DNA of 22,264 bases. Origin: JBBSZK01 sp964428325. GTDB lineage: Archaea > Nanobdellota > Nanobdellia > Pacearchaeales > GW2011-AR1. Position numbers and translations under genes: made by a program. Under the pieces are notes generated by a model. It worked only from the letters and a program-made list of their open reading frames with translations, ran no database searches and had not been told where the DNA came from. Numbering within the stretch: position 1 is the first letter of the stretch; each line of letters begins with the position of its first letter. The stretch spans positions 1-22,264 of the forward strand of contig CAYRXU010000012.1 in assembly GCA_964428325.1 (NCBI GenBank), written 5' to 3'. This document shows positions 19,640 through 22,264 of this stretch, in pieces.

Positions 19640-22264
19640 CTAACTAACATCCTTCCAGAAACATTTCTTCTCATTCAAGTGCTTTAGAACATCAAACAAA
19701 ATAAGGATAACGAGTGAAGGGATAAGTGCCATGACCCAATTAGTGGCTCCAAGTGGTGTTGTCTCAAAGAATCGGCTTACTGGCGTCTGCACAACTATCC
19801 ACGTGGCTACAAATGATATGGCTGAAGCCACAACCAGATACTTATTCACAAGAGGCGAGCGCGTGAGTGTACCCTTTCTGAATGATCTGAAGTTGAACGC
19901 ATTTATCACTTCATAGAAGATCAAAGTCACAAGAGCACTCGTTCGAGCCATCTCAACGGATTGGCCAAACACATTTAGAGATATAGCAAACACACCAAGC
20001 GCTCCCGCAGCAAGCACGACCGCAGCAATCAGAAGCATCTTTACATGATCTCTGTGCAGGATTCGTGAGGTTCTTCGCGGCGGATGCTCCATGCTATCCC
20101 TTGAGCTTGGATTAAGTCCGAGAGCAATCGCAGGAAGGTCGGATGTGACAAGGTTCATGAAGAGGATCTGGATAGCGACAAGAGGCAATGGTAACCCAAG
20201 AATAATAGCAAGAAGGATAATGGTGATCTCTGCCACGGTGCATGAAAGTGAATATGTCACGAACTTTCTCATATTGCTGAAGATCGCCCTGCCTTCTTCC
20301 ACTGCCTTCACAATCGTAGAGAAATTATCATCTCTCAGTGTCAGGTCAGCCACGGCCCGAGATACATCAGTTCCATTCTTACCCATTGCGACCCCAATAT
20401 GTGCTGCCTTGAGTGCGGGAGCGTCATTTACACCATCCCCTGTCATTGTCACGACCTCTCCTCTATCCTTAAGTGCATTCACAATTCTCAGCTTGTGCTC
20501 AGGCTTGACACGTGCAAAGACAGTTACATTCTGCACGCACTGACGCAACTGCTCATCATTCATAGCATCTAGCTCATCTCCTCGCATCACATCCCCTCTC
20601 AAACCAATCTGCTGTGCAATAGAGCGTGCAGTAGCCTCATGATCTCCAGTAATCATCTTAACAGTGATGCCTGCCTGTCTGCATAGACGCAATGCTTCCT
20701 GTACACTCTCACGTGGAGGGTCCTCAAGGGCAACAAGACCAAGCAGTACAAATCCATGTTCCTCATTGCGTGAAAGCGACTTAGCAGGTTTATAGGCTAT
20801 AGCCAGCGTTCTGAAAGCCCTCTCATTGAGCGCATCATTCTGTGCAAGCCATTGCTTGCGCTGCGCTTGTGTCAATGTGTATACACCATTTCCACGCTCA
20901 ATATGAGTGCACCGCTCAATGACTCTTTCAGGGGCACCCTTCATGTACACAATATTTTCACGGCCTCTTTTGATTAGAACAGACATAATCTTCCTCTCTG
21001 AACTAAAAGGAACTTCTTCGACGCGTTCAGCTTGCATATCATCTCTGAAAATGCCTGCCTTTGCAGCCATGACCAGAAGCGAAGCCTCAGTTGGAGAGCC
21101 CGTAATAGTAAATGCTCCTTCATTACCTGTTTCCATAATGCTCGCATCATTACACAAGGCAGCACCCGTGCACAACTTAGAAAGAATAGGGTGCTTCAAA
21201 GCATGCACTTTCTTGCCTTCTTGTGTGAACCCTCCCTGAGCGCTGTAACCTTCGCCCGTAACCTCAAACATCATTCCATCAACATAAGCCTTCTTCACTG
21301 TCATCTCACCTTTCGTAATAGTCCCAGTCTTGTCAGAGCAAATCACAGTCGTCTCACCAAGAGTCTCAATAACCGACATTCTATTCACAATAGCATTCTG
21401 GCGAGCCATGCGATGTGCGCCAGCAGAAAGCGTACTAAGCAACACAACAGGGAAACTTTCAGGGAAGGCAGCTACAGCAAGAGCAATCATAACAAAAACA
21501 GTCTCCACGATAGTGGTACTCGTAACAGCTCCGCTTCGTACAAGCAAAATGGTTCCTGTGATAAGTGCCGCAAGAATACCGACTCCAACCATGACCTTGG
21601 CAAGCGCATTAATCTTGTCCTGAAGTGGTAATGCCTTTTCTTGACCAGAAATAAGTGAGGCAATAGCGCCAAACTTGGTCGACATTCCAATATTTTTTAC
21701 ACAAGCGACAGCTCGACCCTGAACAATGAACGTTCCCATGAAAACCATATTCTCACTATCGAGCTCTTTCTCATTCCTGAACGCTGTCTTTACAACTTCG
21801 GCAGCTTCTCCTGTGAGAATAGATTCGTTCAAACGTAATTCACGCGCTTCAATAAGCACACAATCAGCAGGAATGCGCTCACCATTTCTCAGAATAACAA
21901 TATCCCCTGGCACAAGATCTCGAGACATGACTTCCTGCTGCTTTCCATCACGAATAACAATAGAAATAGGCGTCATCATCTGCTTGAGAGATGCAACGGC
22001 CTTCTCTGCTCGATACTCCTGCACGAATCCAATGACAATCACAATCAAGATGATGGCGAGAAGCATATATCCCGTGATCATCTTCTCGACAAAGAAAGAA
22101 AGTAATGCCGCGGCAAGCAACAAATAGATCACAAAGTTCCCGCGAATTTGTTGCAACAGTATGCGTAAAGGTGAGAACTTATTCGCTTCCTTGATCTCAT
22201 TAACCCCGAACTCTTTTTGTGCCTGTGTGACCTCTGCGCTGCTCAGTCCTCTTTTTACATCCAT
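19640..22264 (-). CDS. P2-type cation-transporting ATPase
   Basis: An 874-residue P-type ATPase starting with an ATG at the window edge. The length and the usual N-terminal LSSAEVTQAQKEFGVNEI suggest it is complete, though an upstream start cannot be excluded. The actuator motif TGEA is at 151-154 (normally TGES), the M4 motif PESFP at 268-272 (normally PEGLP), the phosphorylation site DKTGTIT with D311, KGAPE at 442-446, DPPR near 515-518, and the hinge TGDGVNDAP at 608-616. The M5/M6 region matches SERCA-type pumps, but the M5 Asn is Thr (T676) and M6 reads N704-LVT-S708-D709 instead of NLVTD. It probably exports Ca2+, Mn2+ or another cation from the cytosol with ATP; the ion is uncertain. 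No regulator is seen nearby. Confidence 0.92.
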   Translation of the reverse strand: MDVKRGLSSAEVTQAQKEFGVNEIKEANKFSPLRILLQQIRGNFVIYLLLAAALLSFFVEKMITGYMLLAIILIVIVIGFVQEYRAEKAVASLKQMMTPISIVIRDGKQQEVMSRDLVPGDIVILRNGERIPADCVLIEARELRLNESILTGEAAEVVKTAFRNEKELDSENMVFMGTFIVQGRAVACVKNIGMSTKFGAIASLISGQEKALPLQDKINALAKVMVGVGILAALITGTILLVRSGAVTSTTIVETVFVMIALAVAAFPESFPVVLLSTLSAGAHRMARQNAIVNRMSVIETLGETTVICSDKTGTITKGEMTVKKAYVDGMMFEVTGEGYSAQGGFTQEGKKVHALKHPILSKLCTGAALCNDASIMETGNEGAFTITGSPTEASLLVMAAKAGIFRDDMQAERVEEVPFSSERKIMSVLIKRGRENIVYMKGAPERVIERCTHIERGNGVYTLTQAQRKQWLAQNDALNERAFRTLAIAYKPAKSLSRNEEHGFVLLGLVALEDPPRESVQEALRLCRQAGITVKMITGDHEATARSIAQQIGLRGDVMRGDELDAMNDEQLRQCVQNVTVFARVKPEHKLRIVNALKDRGEVVTMTGDGVNDAPALKAAHIGVAMGKNGTDVSRAVADLTLRDDNFSTIVKAVEEGRAIFSNMRKFVTYSLSCTVAEITIILLAIILGLPLPLVAIQILFMNLVTSDLPAIALGLNPSSRDSMEHPPRRTSRILHRDHVKMLLIAAVVLAAGALGVFAISLNVFGQSVEMARTSALVTLIFYEVINAFNFRSFRKGTLTRSPLVNKYLVVASAISFVATWIVVQTPVSRFFETTPLGATNWVMALIPSLVILILFDVLKHLNEKKCFWKDVS

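Noticed and set aside
21032..21631. Long plus-strand ORF (199 codons) opposite the P-type ATPase
   Set aside because: It is antisense to strongly conserved ATPase motifs, has no TATA or SD, and gives a low-complexity Ser/His/Asn/Arg-rich product.

Overview
The window looks like chromosomal DNA of an archaeon, most probably a DPANN lineage of the Woesearchaeota/Pacearchaeota type. The archaeal call rests on promoter structure: for about a dozen genes an archaeal TATA element (CTTAAATA, TTTATATA, TTTATTAA and similar) is centred 25-26 nt upstream of the start codon, which implies leaderless mRNAs. Shine-Dalgarno motifs appear mainly on genes that have a leader or sit inside an operon. The DPANN call is inference, from compact packing, many small membrane-anchored or secreted proteins, and small families (CxxC-x17-CxxC zinc ribbon, Trp-rich two-helix membrane protein) that I associate with DPANN and CPR genomes. 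No phage, IS or CRISPR signal is visible.

Layout. 1-5 kb is a cell-surface block: a type I membrane protein with a His-rich tail, an unlisted 36-aa Asp-rich microprotein, a membrane-anchored matrixin-like metalloprotease with a CARDB-like tail, a membrane-anchored beta-propeller protein and a GNAT acetyltransferase. 5.0-8.1 kb is an extracytoplasmic thiol-redox island: DsbB, a membrane-anchored rhodanese, a two-helix membrane protein with an external Cys pair and a cytosolic winged helix, DsbA, and a C2H2-finger/membrane/thioredoxin protein related to the thioredoxin tail of VKOR fusions. 8.1-12.4 kb mixes unknown small genes with a corrinoid adenosyltransferase, a DUF1905/YdeI-like protein, an RGG-rich zinc ribbon protein, tRNA-Ala(GGC), a lipoprotein and a secreted 8-Cys protein. 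12.6-14.5 kb is a translationally coupled operon: rpiB, a ribulose-phosphate 3-epimerase with one altered metal ligand, and a secreted membrane-anchored protein. 14.5-18.6 kb on the minus strand holds trhO and a two-gene unit made of an SNF2 ATPase and a coiled-coil protein carrying 22 cysteines in its last 125 residues. Then come an MsrA with unusual extra cysteines, a frameshifted gene remnant, and a P2-type cation ATPase reaching the window edge.

How they fit together. The Dsb genes would oxidise cysteines of exported proteins, and the window itself encodes plausible clients (8-Cys secreted protein, Cys-rich type I protein, metalloprotease). MsrA fits the same redox theme. RpiB and Rpe link to non-oxidative pentose metabolism. 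TrhO acts on tRNA wobble uridines. The strongest candidates for undescribed biology are the redox island with its putative membrane redox-sensing regulator, and the SNF2/zinc-cluster pair.

A structural regularity also stands out: four of the seven tail-to-tail gene junctions overlap by exactly four bases, TTAA, which is a stop codon on both strands.
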